A stretch of 64,000 nt of DNA from Massilia sp. WG5. Its GTDB lineage: Bacteria; Pseudomonadota; Gammaproteobacteria; Burkholderiales; Burkholderiaceae_D. Under the pieces are notes generated by a model. That model had not been told where the DNA came from. It ran no database searches and saw only the letters and a list, made by a program, of their open reading frames with translations. Below, piece by piece: positions 8,048 to 16,407 of this stretch (the stretch's first letter is position 1; the number at the start of each line of letters is the position of its first letter). A program made the translations under genes and the position numbers. The stretch covers positions 62,001 through 126,000 of the forward strand of contig NZ_CP012641.2 of NCBI RefSeq assembly GCF_001412595.2, given 5' to 3'.

Positions 8048-9673
8048 TCAGTCCTGGTCCCCGTACATGATGGTGCGGTAGTACTCGTAGAAACCGCGGA
8101 TCGGCCCTTCGGTCACCATGTTGCCGTCCTCCGGCGGCGCTGAGCCCCTGCCGCCCAGTTCCAGCACCGCGGTGCTGCCGGGGTTGGCCTGGATGCCGTC
8201 GCCGTGATACGGTCGACCAGCGCGCCCTTCCTCGCGGCCGAGGCCGGATTTCTTGTAGCCGCCGAATTCGGCGCCGATGAAGTGCGCACTGGTGTGGTTG
8301 ATCCATACATAGCCCGATTCGATCCTGGCCGCGGCGCGATGCGCAACAACGAGATCGCGGGTCCAGATCGACGCGGTCAGGCCGTAGTCCAGCGCATTGA
8401 CCTGTTCCAGCATGGTCGCTTCATCGCGCCACGGGATGACCGCCAGCACCGGCCCGAAAATTTCTTCACGGAAGATGCGCATTTCCGGCGTGACATCGGC
8501 AAACACCGTGGCTTCGATAAACCAGCCGCGGTCGAGCCGGGGGTCGGCCGGACGGCCGCCGCCGGCGACCAGGCGGGCACCCTCGCGCCGCGCCGAAGCG
8601 ATGTAATCGACGACCTTTTTGTAATGCGCCTCGGAGATCAGGCAGCCCATGGTGGTTACCGGATCGGTCGGCAAGCCGCAGCGGTAGCGCTGCGGCACCG
8701 CTTCCGCAATCCGCGCCACCACTTCCTCGTACACCGACTCATGGACGAAGCAGCGCGAAGTCGAACCGCAAGACTGGCCGGCCCAGCCGAAGTTCATGCC
8801 GTTGACCGCGCCGCGCGCGGCCCGCTCGACGTCGGCGTCGGGGTAGATGATCAGCGGGTTCTTGCCCCCCAATTCGAGGGCAACCGGCATGATCTTGTCG
8901 GCAGCCGATTTCAGGATCGACACGCCGGTCGGGACGGCGCCAATCAGGGCTACCTTGCGTACCAGCGGATGGGCGACCAGCGCTTCGCCGCACTCGCGGT
9001 CGCCGCTGAGGATGTTGATCACGCCGGGGGGCATGACCTCGCCGACAATCTCGGCCAGCCGGTATGAGGACAGCGGCGCCTGGACCGGCGGCTTCATGAT
9101 GACCGTATTGCCAGCGGCCACAACGGGCGCCAGCTTACCGGCCAGGAACATCAACGGATGGTTATAGGCGACAATCCGGGCCACCACGCCCAGCGGTTCG
9201 CGCATCGAGTAGTTCACGCAATCCGCTCCCATCGGCAGGGTTTCGCCCTTGAGCTCGTGCACCAGCCCGGCGTAATACTCGATCTGGGCAGCAGCGATGC
9301 GGGCATCGTTTTCCAGTTCGCTGACGGGATTGCCGCAATTGAGGGAATCGATATAGGCAAACTCGGATGCGGCCGCGCGGATCCGCTCGGCCAGCTTCCG
9401 GAGCAGCGCCGCGCGTTCCACCGGCTTGGTGTGGCGCCAGGTGCCGAAGGCAGCGTGGGCCGCGTCGACTGCCGCGTCGACGTCGGCACAGTTGGCATTG
9501 GCGACCGCGCCCAGGTCGGCCTGCGTGGCGGGATTCAACGTGCGCGTGTAACCGCCACGGGGCCGATGCCATTGTCCGCCGTAGTAAAGATCCCTGACCT
9601 GCGGGAGCCGCTGGAGATCCTGCTCCAGATCCTGCGCCGGACTACTGCCGGTTTTCATCGTCCTCTCCCCCAT
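8048..9673 (-). CDS. aldehyde dehydrogenase with a foreign C-terminal tail
   Basis: An NAD(P)-dependent aldehyde dehydrogenase: Rossmann region, general base Glu in ALELGGKNPLII, and catalytic Cys in GWAGQSCGST. It resembles the betaine/aromatic aldehyde branch. The substrate is unknown. Given the neighbours, an aromatic aldehyde such as 2-carboxybenzaldehyde, a phthalate precursor in phenanthrene breakdown, is a guess. The family body is intact up to FGGYKKSGLGREEG. The normal end (a helix followed by an oligomerisation strand) is missing. Instead about 60 residues run on to NMVTEGPIRGFYEYY and MYGDQD, which resembles the C terminus of a Rieske oxygenase alpha subunit. A deletion seems to have fused two genes in frame. 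The ferredoxin gene lies 15 bp upstream in the same direction. ATG 9658 is an alternative start. Confidence 0.8.
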   Translation of the reverse strand: MGERTMKTGSSPAQDLEQDLQRLPQVRDLYYGGQWHRPRGGYTRTLNPATQADLGAVANANCADVDAAVDAAHAAFGTWRHTKPVERAALLRKLAERIRAAASEFAYIDSLNCGNPVSELENDARIAAAQIEYYAGLVHELKGETLPMGADCVNYSMREPLGVVARIVAYNHPLMFLAGKLAPVVAAGNTVIMKPPVQAPLSSYRLAEIVGEVMPPGVINILSGDRECGEALVAHPLVRKVALIGAVPTGVSILKSAADKIMPVALELGGKNPLIIYPDADVERAARGAVNGMNFGWAGQSCGSTSRCFVHESVYEEVVARIAEAVPQRYRCGLPTDPVTTMGCLISEAHYKKVVDYIASARREGARLVAGGGRPADPRLDRGWFIEATVFADVTPEMRIFREEIFGPVLAVIPWRDEATMLEQVNALDYGLTASIWTRDLVVAHRAAARIESGYVWINHTSAHFIGAEFGGYKKSGLGREEGRAGRPYHGDGIQANPGSTAVLELGGRGSAPPEDGNMVTEGPIRGFYEYYRTIMYGDQD

Positions 9674-9688
9674 TTCTCACCCCTCTCA

Positions 9689-10006
9689 TTAGTCGACGTT
9701 TACTTGAATCAGCCCATCCTCGATTTCGACCGGATAAGTCTTGAGCGCAACCGTGCAAGGCCGCCCCACTGCTTCGCCAGTCCGGACATTGAATGCTCCT
9801 TGATGGAGCGGGCATTCGATCTCGTCCCCTTCGAGGTAGCCGTCGGCCAACGAAGCCAGTCCGTGGGTGCAGTTGTCGTCGGTAGCGTAGATCTGGCCGT
9901 TCACGTTATACAGCGCCACGGCTTGTTCTTTGATCACGCAGCGGCGGACGGTACCTTCCGGCAGTTCGCCAATGGGAATGACTGGGATGAACGCAATTTT
10001 CTCCAT
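9689..10006 (-). CDS. Rieske-type [2Fe-2S] ferredoxin of a ring-hydroxylating dioxygenase
   Basis: A 105-residue soluble Rieske ferredoxin. The cluster ligands are C-T-H in DDNCTHGLASL (about residues 46-48) and CPLH in ECPLHQGAFNV (about residues 65-68). The length and C-terminal YPVEIEDGLIQVNV strand fit the NahAb/BphF type, which carry electrons from a reductase to an oxygenase alpha-beta pair. No such pair exists in the window. Only a possible alpha tail survives, fused to the next gene. AAGGA precedes the ATG by 7 bases. The phthalate dioxygenase needs no separate ferredoxin, so this belongs to a different, now incomplete, enzyme. Confidence 0.88.
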   Translation of the reverse strand: MEKIAFIPVIPIGELPEGTVRRCVIKEQAVALYNVNGQIYATDDNCTHGLASLADGYLEGDEIECPLHQGAFNVRTGEAVGRPCTVALKTYPVEIEDGLIQVNVD

Positions 10007-10141
10007 GCTTTTGTCCTTTGATGCGGCGACGTATTATGCCGCCAGTTGTAGTGGACGCAGAGGAAAGTGGGGCGCAGCCGGCCTCGGGACACGGATTTTG
10101 CGTCGCTGTCTTCCGCATTGCGCCTCCTCATCTATTTACTT

Positions 10142-10156
10142 GCTTAGTCTGCAAGC
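10142..10156. promoter_or_regulatory. candidate operator in a divergent promoter region
   Basis: GCTTAG-TCT-GCAAGC, an imperfect inverted repeat in the 246-bp gap between the divergently read ferredoxin gene and the HTH-citrate synthase-like gene. It shares the GCTTAGTC core with the palindrome before the phthalate operon and resembles the repeat before the reductase gene. It is placed to control either or both directions. Confidence 0.4.
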
Positions 10157-10252
10157 GTGCTTTATTGTTCGCGCACATTAGCATGCTTCATCGACGCCGT
10201 TCAATATCGATTAAGCAATCAACCTATCGCTTCGGGACCAAAAAAACGATCT

Positions 10253-11542
10253 ATGCAACCGCTTTCATTTTCTGTTCAACCTTCCGATACAGCCAAAGCG
10301 AAGGAAGACTATCTATCGTCGCGCGAGGCGGCAGCGATCCTGGAAATCAAGGCGTCGACCTTGTACACCTATGTCAGCCGCGGCCTCATCCGAGCGACGG
10401 CCCAGAGGGGGCGCAAGGAGCGGATGTACTTGCGGGAGGACATCGAAGCACTCAAAGCCCGCAGTCAGGCGCGCAACGGGCATGCCGCAGTGGCCGCTAG
10501 CGCACTGCAATGGGGCCAGCCGGTCATCAACTCGCGCATTACCGCTATTACGCCCGAGGGGCCGCGTTACCGCGGCCACCTGGCTACGGTGCTCGCCGAG
10601 CAGGCCGCCGGATTTGAAAACGTAGTGGAACTGTTATGGACCGGAGTGCTGGTGCACGAGCGTTTTACTTGGCCGATCGAGCCGATTCCGGAACACGTGG
10701 GCGGCTTGTTGACCAGCCTGGAAACCGATGAGCATGGCCTGCCAAAAATCATGCAGGCGTTCTCGATCACTACCTCGGCGCTGGACCTACCGGTCATGGA
10801 GGAAATGCGCAGGGGTGCCAGCATTACCCTTGGCCACCAGATCCTGTTCGTGCTGGCCGGCTGCTGCGGCCTACTGGGCCCACAGCGGCGTTTCGTCGCG
10901 CCAACTGGCCGCAAGTCGATCGCGCAGCATGCACTGGAGGCGATCGGAGGGGCGGTCGATGAAGAGACGGTGCGCGCAATCGACAAGGCGCTTATCATCA
11001 GCGCAGACCATGAGCTCGGCTCGGCTACCTTCGTCGCGCGCATCGCCGCATCGAGCGGCGCCAGCCTTCAGGCGTGCATTGCGGCGGCACTGGCGACCCA
11101 CTCCGGCACCGCACTTGCCGCCGGTTGCGACCGGATCGAGGACCTGGTCCGCGGCTGCGACAATGTACAGCAACTCAAGCGGGTGGTGCAGGATGTTGAG
11201 CGCTCGCGCGGGCGCCTGATGAGTTTCGACCTGCAGCTTTACCCGAACGGCGACCCGCGCGCGCAAAGGCTGATCGAGTTGGCGAAGTCGCGCGCGCGGC
11301 AGCCCCGACGGGCAGAACTGATCTACCGCCTGGTGGAGGAAATCGAGCAGCAGCTGGGCATGCGCGCCAACATTGAAGTCGGGCTCGTATGTCTTACTGC
11401 CGCACTCGAGCTGCCAGACCGCTCGGCCGCAGCGCTATGGACGCTCGGCCGCAGCGCAGGCTGGGTCGCACATGTGTTTGAACAGCGGCTGGCCGGGTAC
11501 GTGCTGCGCCCGCGCGCGCAGTTCGAGCTCGGTGACACCTGA
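10253..11542 (+). CDS. helix-turn-helix protein with a degenerate citrate synthase domain
   Basis: The 429-residue product starts with an excisionase/MerR-type helix-turn-helix (YLSSREAAAILEIKASTLYTY to YLREDIEALKAR, about residues 22-70). A full-length citrate synthase fold follows (ADHELGSATFVARIAASSG is clear). Compared with working citrate synthases, all three catalytic residues are changed. The His of HGGAN is Leu (GTALAAGC, about residue 287), the His of GHRVY is Leu (FDLQLY, about 326), and the Asp of NVDFYSG is Glu (NIEVG, about 373). I infer a DNA-binding sensor rather than an enzyme. Its position divergent from dioxygenase genes supports regulation. Start ATG 10253 is chosen because family homology begins just after it. 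An earlier in-frame start at 10157 is possible. Confidence 0.75.
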   Translation: MQPLSFSVQPSDTAKAKEDYLSSREAAAILEIKASTLYTYVSRGLIRATAQRGRKERMYLREDIEALKARSQARNGHAAVAASALQWGQPVINSRITAITPEGPRYRGHLATVLAEQAAGFENVVELLWTGVLVHERFTWPIEPIPEHVGGLLTSLETDEHGLPKIMQAFSITTSALDLPVMEEMRRGASITLGHQILFVLAGCCGLLGPQRRFVAPTGRKSIAQHALEAIGGAVDEETVRAIDKALIISADHELGSATFVARIAASSGASLQACIAAALATHSGTALAAGCDRIEDLVRGCDNVQQLKRVVQDVERSRGRLMSFDLQLYPNGDPRAQRLIELAKSRARQPRRAELIYRLVEEIEQQLGMRANIEVGLVCLTAALELPDRSAAALWTLGRSAGWVAHVFEQRLAGYVLRPRAQFELGDT

Positions 11543-11578
11543 GGACAGGCCGGCCTGCCTCCCGCTTCGTTCTCCGGC

Positions 11579-12145
11579 TTATGCCGGCCGGCTTCCGCGC
11601 GGTTTTTTGGCCGACGCGGCCCTGCCTGCTGGCTGCTGATTTTCTTCCGCTTCGGCGCGCGCAAGGTTCTCGATCATCAACAACAGACCACGCCGCATGT
11701 TGACGACTTCCTGGTCGCTCAGCCCTTCGACGGCCAGCGCATTGACTTCCTCGGCCAGCGGTATGAGCTTACGCTTGAGGCGCTTGCCTTCCGGCGTCAG
11801 GAACACGTGGAGGTTCTTCTTGTTGCCCTCGGCGTGCTCACGCGTAATGTAACCCAGGTCCTCCATGCTGCGCAGCGCGACCAGTGTAGTTGGCTCCATT
11901 ACACCGGCCGCGATGCTAAGCTCTCGCTGAGTCAGCCCATCCTTCTCCCAAAGTATACGCAGGAAGGTCCAGTGACCGATTGCGACACCGGCCTTCGCAA
12001 GCCGGATCTGCAAGGAGCGCAGGAAAGCCCGCGTCGCATCCTTGATCAGGTGTGCCAGGCGGTCATTGGGAACGGCTTCGTGCCAGTGCTTCAGGATGGC
12101 ACCCGCAATTTCATGGACACGGTGTTCTTTTGTTTTTGCGGTCAT
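11579..12145 (-). CDS. MarR-family transcriptional regulator
   Basis: A 188-residue winged-helix regulator. The recognition region LTQRELSIAAGVMEPTTLVALRSMEDLGYI and the wing (TREHAEGNKKNLHVFLTPEG) lie between about residues 70 and 118. Long helices on both sides would form the dimer interface and ligand pocket. MarR proteins of this size often respond to aromatic acids and bind short palindromes. It lies downstream of the ferredoxin reductase in the same direction and is the best candidate to bind the GCTTAG-type repeats nearby. The C-terminal 25 residues are basic and low in complexity (AASAKKPRGSRPA), which is not typical. Confidence 0.88.
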   Translation of the reverse strand: MTAKTKEHRVHEIAGAILKHWHEAVPNDRLAHLIKDATRAFLRSLQIRLAKAGVAIGHWTFLRILWEKDGLTQRELSIAAGVMEPTTLVALRSMEDLGYITREHAEGNKKNLHVFLTPEGKRLKRKLIPLAEEVNALAVEGLSDQEVVNMRRGLLLMIENLARAEAEENQQPAGRAASAKKPRGSRPA

Positions 12146-12256
12146 CTTCTGGTTCTGGTACTAAAAACGCCTGCGGCGTGCGGCTCGAGACGGTGACAAA
12201 AGATCGAATGCTGCACCGGTCACGGAAAGGCAAGCATTGTAGCAATATGTTGGCAT

Positions 12257-13279
12257 TCAATAGAACGCGTCGTAGTGTACCTGCTCGCGCGGCACCCCAT
12301 TCTGCGACAGCAACTGCTGGACCGCCTGCGTCATCGCGGGCGGCCCGGCGAAATAGATTTCGTGATCGGCTAGGCTTTGCCCCATCACCTCCTGCACCGC
12401 TTGGTGCACGAATCCAACGCGGCCCGACCACGACACATTGCTGTCTAACTCGGGCATCGAGACGACCGGATGGAAGAACAGGCGCGCGCCAAAACCGGGC
12501 AGCGCGGAAAGCAACTCTTCACCGCAGATATCCGTCGCGCAGCGTCCCCCATAGAAAAAATGGAGCTTGCGCGCCGCCGTAGCAGGATCGGCCGCAGCTC
12601 CTCGCGCGATGGAGAGCATTGGCGCTAACCCTGACCCACCGGCAATGCACACGATGTCACGCGGGCTTTCGGTACGCAGGTAGGCCAACCCATATGGGCC
12701 ATCCAGGGTAACGGTATCGCCCGGACCCAGCCGATCGAACAGGATCGTGGTGCCCACGCCGTTGTGCACCCTTTTGATCTGGAAATGCAAGCTACCGTCG
12801 TCGCGGGCGGTATTCGACATCGAATAGGCGCGCGGCCCGTTAAAGCCCGCGCAATTAATCAAGGCATACTGCCCAGGCAGGAAAGCAAGCGGCGACTCGG
12901 GCTGGAAGCGGAATTCGCGGATGTCGTGGGTTACGTCGTGGACGCTGGTCAGGACGGCCGCAACACGCTGTGGTCGGATCCTGCTGACGTAGTGGTTGCC
13001 TAGCCGGACTTTGATGGTGCAATCGCTCGCCGGCCGCGACTGGCAACCCAGTACCCGTCGGCGGGCTCGGTCGCGGTCGGTCAACGCCGGCGCCTCCGGC
13101 CAGTTCGAAACGATTTCACCGTCGAGCAATTCGATCTTGCACGAACCGCAGGCTCCCACATTGCATTCATAAGGCATCCCGAGGCCAGCGCGCAATGCGG
13201 CGCGAGAGACGGTATCGTCCGGCCCGCAGTCGAACTGCTGGCCAGTGTCTGCGATCGTTATCTTGAAGCATGCAACCAT
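12257..13279 (-). CDS. ferredoxin-NAD(P)H reductase of a multicomponent dioxygenase
   Basis: Transfers electrons from NAD(P)H to a ferredoxin. The 340-residue protein begins with a plant-type [2Fe-2S] domain (CNVGACGSC, about residues 36-44, and a later Cys in VLGCQSRPA). An FAD domain follows (RAYSMSNTA) and then an NAD domain (IVCIAGGSGLAPMLSIARG). This N-terminal-ferredoxin order is that of NahAa/NagAa-type reductases and is the reverse of the phthalate dioxygenase reductase. The start at ATG 13279 was chosen because homology begins there. It is the natural partner of the orphan ferredoxin at 9689-10006. The oxygenase itself is missing. Confidence 0.88.
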   Translation of the reverse strand: MVACFKITIADTGQQFDCGPDDTVSRAALRAGLGMPYECNVGACGSCKIELLDGEIVSNWPEAPALTDRDRARRRVLGCQSRPASDCTIKVRLGNHYVSRIRPQRVAAVLTSVHDVTHDIREFRFQPESPLAFLPGQYALINCAGFNGPRAYSMSNTARDDGSLHFQIKRVHNGVGTTILFDRLGPGDTVTLDGPYGLAYLRTESPRDIVCIAGGSGLAPMLSIARGAAADPATAARKLHFFYGGRCATDICGEELLSALPGFGARLFFHPVVSMPELDSNVSWSGRVGFVHQAVQEVMGQSLADHEIYFAGPPAMTQAVQQLLSQNGVPREQVHYDAFY

Positions 13280-13301
13280 GTTTTTCGGCCGGTCTAATTT
13301 T

Positions 13302-13316
13302 GTTAGTAGGCTAAGT
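13302..13316. promoter_or_regulatory. candidate operator before the reductase gene
   Basis: GTTAGT-AGG-CTAAGT, read on the minus strand as ACTTAG-CCT-ACTAAC, lies 23 bp before the reductase start in an AT-rich stretch. The spacing and the CTTAG core match the repeats at 7795 and 10142. Together they suggest a small regulon of aromatic genes. Confidence 0.4.
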
Positions 13317-13601
13317 ATATTAATGCACATCCACACAACTCGCAAGCTGCTGGTGCGCACAGGTACCGCCGGTACGGGGCACTGCCCATGTCGACGAAAC
13401 CGGCATCGGTGCGGATGTGACCGCCGCAGGAACAGCACCTGCGCGGGATGGTGCCGGGTCTCGGCGGATAGATGCAATGGATACCCTTGTGTTCGGGTGG
13501 AAGGCCTTCGATCCCGCCGGCGCGCTGGAGGCGGTGGGGCCCGGGGCCGCAGTGACTACCGCGACCCGCTCGCTCGGGTGCTTCTGTGCAGGGCGTGGAA
13601 G
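13317..13601. other. intergenic stretch without a recognisable gene
   Basis: Open frames exist on both strands because the DNA is GC-rich, but none has a ribosome-binding site or a recognisable fold. It separates the reductase promoter from the stop of the unknown gene at 13602-14264. Confidence 0.5.
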
Positions 13602-14264
13602 CTAGGTGTGCACGGCGCCTCCCTGACGTGGTTCGGCGGTTGGACCGGTCGGATCTTCGCTCGGGTTCGCAGGCCCGGTCTGCGCGACGGTCCCGTCGAC
13701 CCGGCCTGCGGCCAGCCATGCGGCGATCCGCTGGCGCGCCGCTTCGCGAAGCTCGCCGTCGGCCGGCAGCGCCAGCAGCAGGGCGTCGCGCTGCGCCCGT
13801 TCTTCGGGCAGCAGCAAGTCGATCACTGCGCCGTCCAGCATGCCGCCCGGAGTCTGGTCGGGCTCTTGGCGGCGCGCGCATGCTGCTTCAACCAGGATAA
13901 CAAGACGCGCCATGATCTCTTGGGGCGCGATCCGCACCTGCAGCGCCCAGCCAGTCCCTTCCAGCAGGTAAGCTGGGTCGTCGTTGGCGGGAATGTCGGC
14001 CAGGCGGTCCGGATGAATCCCAAGGCGTCCTACCAGCGCCCGGCCGGCGTCGCTGGTGCACGCGCGGGTCGCCGCGTCGCGTGGGTCGACGGCGGTCACT
14101 CCGCCCTGCGCGGCAACGCCGTCCGCTTCGAGGAAGCACCAGGTCCATGTGCATGGCCTGATGTTGGGCAGGCGCGTGGCCGGGCCCGCAACCGGCCGTG
14201 TTCGTGCGGGGCTGGCGCCGGCGTCGGTGCCGCCGCCGGGAATGATTGGGATATCGGATCGCAT
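13602..14264 (-). CDS. unknown protein, 220 residues
   Basis: Not recognised. The ATG at 14264 is preceded by AAGGAGC at a good distance, which supports a real gene. The product has a Gly/Ala/Pro-rich N terminus, a central region with mixed charge (DAATRACTSDAGRALVGRLG) and an amphipathic Leu-rich half (IAPQEIMARLVILVEAACARR). It ends in a Thr/Pro/Ser-rich tail. No signal peptide or membrane segment is obvious. It lies downstream of another small unknown gene read in the same direction. Confidence 0.5.
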   Translation of the reverse strand: MRSDIPIIPGGGTDAGASPARTRPVAGPATRLPNIRPCTWTWCFLEADGVAAQGGVTAVDPRDAATRACTSDAGRALVGRLGIHPDRLADIPANDDPAYLLEGTGWALQVRIAPQEIMARLVILVEAACARRQEPDQTPGGMLDGAVIDLLLPEERAQRDALLLALPADGELREAARQRIAAWLAAGRVDGTVAQTGPANPSEDPTGPTAEPRQGGAVHT

Positions 14265-14410
14265 GGTTCGCTCCTTGGTTGGTAGGCCTTCAGTTTCGCG
14301 CAGGGCGCTTCCTGACAAGGGGTGGATAAACATCCGGCTGGCGACCGGGCCGGCGCGGCGCGGCGCGCGGTCCCCGGTGTCATGGGACGCGCACGGACGG
14401 CGCGCGGGCG

Positions 14411-14638
14411 CTATACAAGCCGGATCGGCAGGTAGTCGAGTTCGCCGGCGTCGCTAGGGTGCCAGAACAGCACCCGCCCGCAGCCAGGCAGCAGCAAGCC
14501 GCGCTCGCGCAGCGCAGGGACCAGGACGAGGTCGAGCACGGTCAGGTCCTCGAGCGTGAGCCACAGGTAGATACCGGCCGTCAGCCCCCGGGCGCAGGCC
14601 GGCCTCGACGGCGCGTCTGACGACGTCGCTTCCGACAC
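14411..14638 (-). CDS. unknown small protein, 75 residues
   Basis: Not recognised. The start is GTG at 14638 with a strong AGGAGG six bases upstream, the main reason to accept it. The product carries a hydrophobic, Leu-rich middle (GIYLWLTLEDLTVLDLVLVPALRERG). It could pair with the gene at 13602, which follows 146 bp later on the same strand. Confidence 0.45.
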   Translation of the reverse strand: MSEATSSDAPSRPACARGLTAGIYLWLTLEDLTVLDLVLVPALRERGLLLPGCGRVLFWHPSDAGELDYLPIRLV

Positions 14639-14766
14639 CGAAGGCCTCCTGACCGCGCAGGCGCACAGCGCCCACCGTCGGCTGCGGCGGAAACGACCTG
14701 CCCAGCGGGTGATGCGACTAGGGTCTGTCTGACTGCACTTAATTGAGATGGGATGGTCGGAGGGCG

Positions 14767-15141
14767 ATGAGCCGAACCGACCTTACCGAAAAGCAGTGGC
14801 GCCAGCTTGAGCCCTATCTGCCATCCAATCCACGTCATGGTCACGTCTATGTCGAGCATCGGCATGTGATCAATGGCATCCTATGGCGCCTGCGTACGGA
14901 TGCCCCTTGGCGCGACATCCCCTCGCGCTACGGTCCCTGGCAGACCTTCTATGACCGATTTGTCCGTTGGTCGAGGAATGGGACCTGGCTGCGACTTCTC
15001 AAGGTCATGCAGGCTGCGGCCGACGAGGCTGGGCTGGTCGACTGGGATGGTGCTGCGCTTGATGCCACGCACATCAAAGCCCAACGCAGTGCTGGCGGAG
15101 CCCGAAAGACGCTTCCAGCAGCAGAAAAATGGGGGCAGTAA
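14767..15141 (+). CDS. IS427-type transposase, first frame (OrfA)
   Basis: Encodes the N-terminal half of an IS5-family transposase: [16 protein letters not shown], then [23 protein letters not shown], and the first catalytic Asp in [15 protein letters not shown] 14767 is taken over the upstream alternative because homologues begin MSRTDLT. It ends at 15141 just after a run of A residues (GCAGAAAAATGGGGG, about 15120-15136), where a programmed frameshift into the second frame is usual for this group. Confidence 0.75.
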   Translation: MSRTDLTEKQWRQLEPYLPSNPRHGHVYVEHRHVINGILWRLRTDAPWRDIPSRYGPWQTFYDRFVRWSRNGTWLRLLKVMQAAADEAGLVDWDGAALDATHIKAQRSAGGARKTLPAAEKWGQ

Positions 15142-15366
15142 CCGACGAGTGGCTGGGGCGTTCACGCGGCGGAATCACCAGCAAGATCCATCTTTGCGTA
15201 GATGGGCACGGCTTGCCGTTGTCCATCCTCGTCACTGCTGGACAGTGCAGCGACGCGGCCAACGTCGGGCAGGTGCTTGACGCCATCTGTGTGCCACGTG
15301 CCGGTCGAGGTCGTCCGCGAAAACGTCCCACTTCCGTGCGTGTCGACCGCGCTTATGGTGCTCGCC
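15129..15366 (+). pseudogene. IS427-type transposase, second frame (OrfB), truncated
   Basis: Continues the transposase in another frame (WLGRSRGGITSKIHLCVDG, then VRVDRAYGARR). It is cut at 15366 by the neighbouring IS5/IS903-type element, so the distal catalytic Glu region is missing. The product cannot be active. Confidence 0.75.
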
Positions 15367-16407
15367 GGCTTTGTTGAGCAAATTGAGCGAAGGCCGAGCT
15401 GACGCTATTTGTAGTTGGTTTTATAACACTGGGACCGTAACCGGCCTGCCCAGTCGAGTAAAGCGGTTCAGCACAGCAGCTCGCACCTGCAGTTCGGCGA
15501 CCTGACGGTCGAAGTCACGTGCCATGACGCGTTCGCCCAGCAGTTTGAAGCAGCGCATTTTGGTTTCGACAAGACTGCGCCGGTGGTAGCCGCTCCATTT
15601 CTTCCAGATCGCCCGGCCCAGCCTGCGTGTCGTGTACAGAATGTCGTTACGTGCATCCGCACCGCGGCGGTTCGTTTTCCAGGGTTTGGCGTTCTTGCGG
15701 GTCGGGATGATGGCATGCGCGGCACGCAAAGCGATGGCCTCGTGGCAGTCCCTCGTGTCGTAAGCGCCATCGCCGCTGACGCTGGCAATGCGCTCGTCGG
15801 CAGGAATCTGATCAAGTAGCCCTGGTAGGACGGGCGCGTCGCCAATACTGTTGTCGGTCACTTCCATGGCCCGGATTTCGAGCGTGGACGCGTCAATCCC
15901 GAGATGCACCTTGCGCCATTGGCGGCGATAGTCTGCACCGTGCTTTTTCGTCTTCCATTCGCCTTCGCCCAGCATCTTGATGCCGGTGCTTTCCACCAAC
16001 AGATGCAAACCCGTCGTCGTGGGTACCGCTCCGATGGCGACCTGGAGTGTCTTTTGCCGCCGGCTTACAGTGCTGTAGTCCGGCGCCGGCCAGTCAAGTC
16101 CAGCCAGGTGCAACAGGCTTTGCGTCATGCCCATGGCTTGGCGCAGTGGTAAATTAAAAAGGCACTTGATGCTCAGGCAGAACTGAATCGCTTGGTCGCT
16201 GAACATCTGGTTGCGCCCGCGCTTGCCGCTCGGCTGCCCATGCCACTTCATCGCCGGGTCAAGCCAGATGAGCAGCGAGCCACGTGCCTTGAGGGCTTCG
16301 TTGTACGTCTTCCAATTCGTGGTGCGGTACTTCTGAGGAGCTGGTTTCATCCGCTCAGGCTACCAGACCCAAAGGTTCTACGCTGGCCGAGCCTGATTTA
16401 TGCAACA
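15367..16407 (-). mobile_element. IS5-family element (IS903 type), its right terminal repeat split by IS1111
   Basis: The left terminal repeat starts GGCTTTGTTGAGCAAAT at 15367. The right repeat reads CTGATTTATGCAACA at 16393-16407 and is completed by AAAGCC at 17823-17828, on the far side of the inserted IS1111-type element. Together they form a standard IS903-type end. Bases next to the two ends (GTGCTCGCC on the left, TAGTTGGGT after 17828) do not form a target duplication. The copy has therefore been rearranged, or its flanks have been deleted. Confidence 0.75.
15421..16350 (-). CDS. IS5-family transposase (IS903 group)
   Basis: A 309-residue DDE transposase, apparently intact. Family features include NWKTYNEALKARGSLLIWLD at the N terminus, LLVESTGIKMLGEGEWK with the first catalytic Asp region, and DNSIGDAPVLPGLL. 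SGDGAYDTRDC carries the second Asp. The end carries HRRSLVETKMRCFKLLGERV with the catalytic Glu. Although the element's right repeat is split by another IS, the gene itself is undamaged. Confidence 0.9.
   Translation of the reverse strand: MKPAPQKYRTTNWKTYNEALKARGSLLIWLDPAMKWHGQPSGKRGRNQMFSDQAIQFCLSIKCLFNLPLRQAMGMTQSLLHLAGLDWPAPDYSTVSRRQKTLQVAIGAVPTTTGLHLLVESTGIKMLGEGEWKTKKHGADYRRQWRKVHLGIDASTLEIRAMEVTDNSIGDAPVLPGLLDQIPADERIASVSGDGAYDTRDCHEAIALRAAHAIIPTRKNAKPWKTNRRGADARNDILYTTRRLGRAIWKKWSGYHRRSLVETKMRCFKLLGERVMARDFDRQVAELQVRAAVLNRFTRLGRPVTVPVL

Larger units (their letters stand above)
14721..15366 (+). mobile_element. truncated IS5-family (IS427-type) element
   Basis: The left end begins around GGGTCTGTCTGACTGCA at 14721. 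The element carries two overlapping transposase frames of the IS427 kind. It breaks off at 15366, where the terminal repeat of another IS5-family element begins, so its right end is lost. Confidence 0.7.

Noticed and set aside
13245..14285. A 346-codon plus-strand frame across the unknown region
   Set aside because: Opposed by two minus-strand genes with strong start signals. Its translation is Arg/Gly-rich and without a fold.
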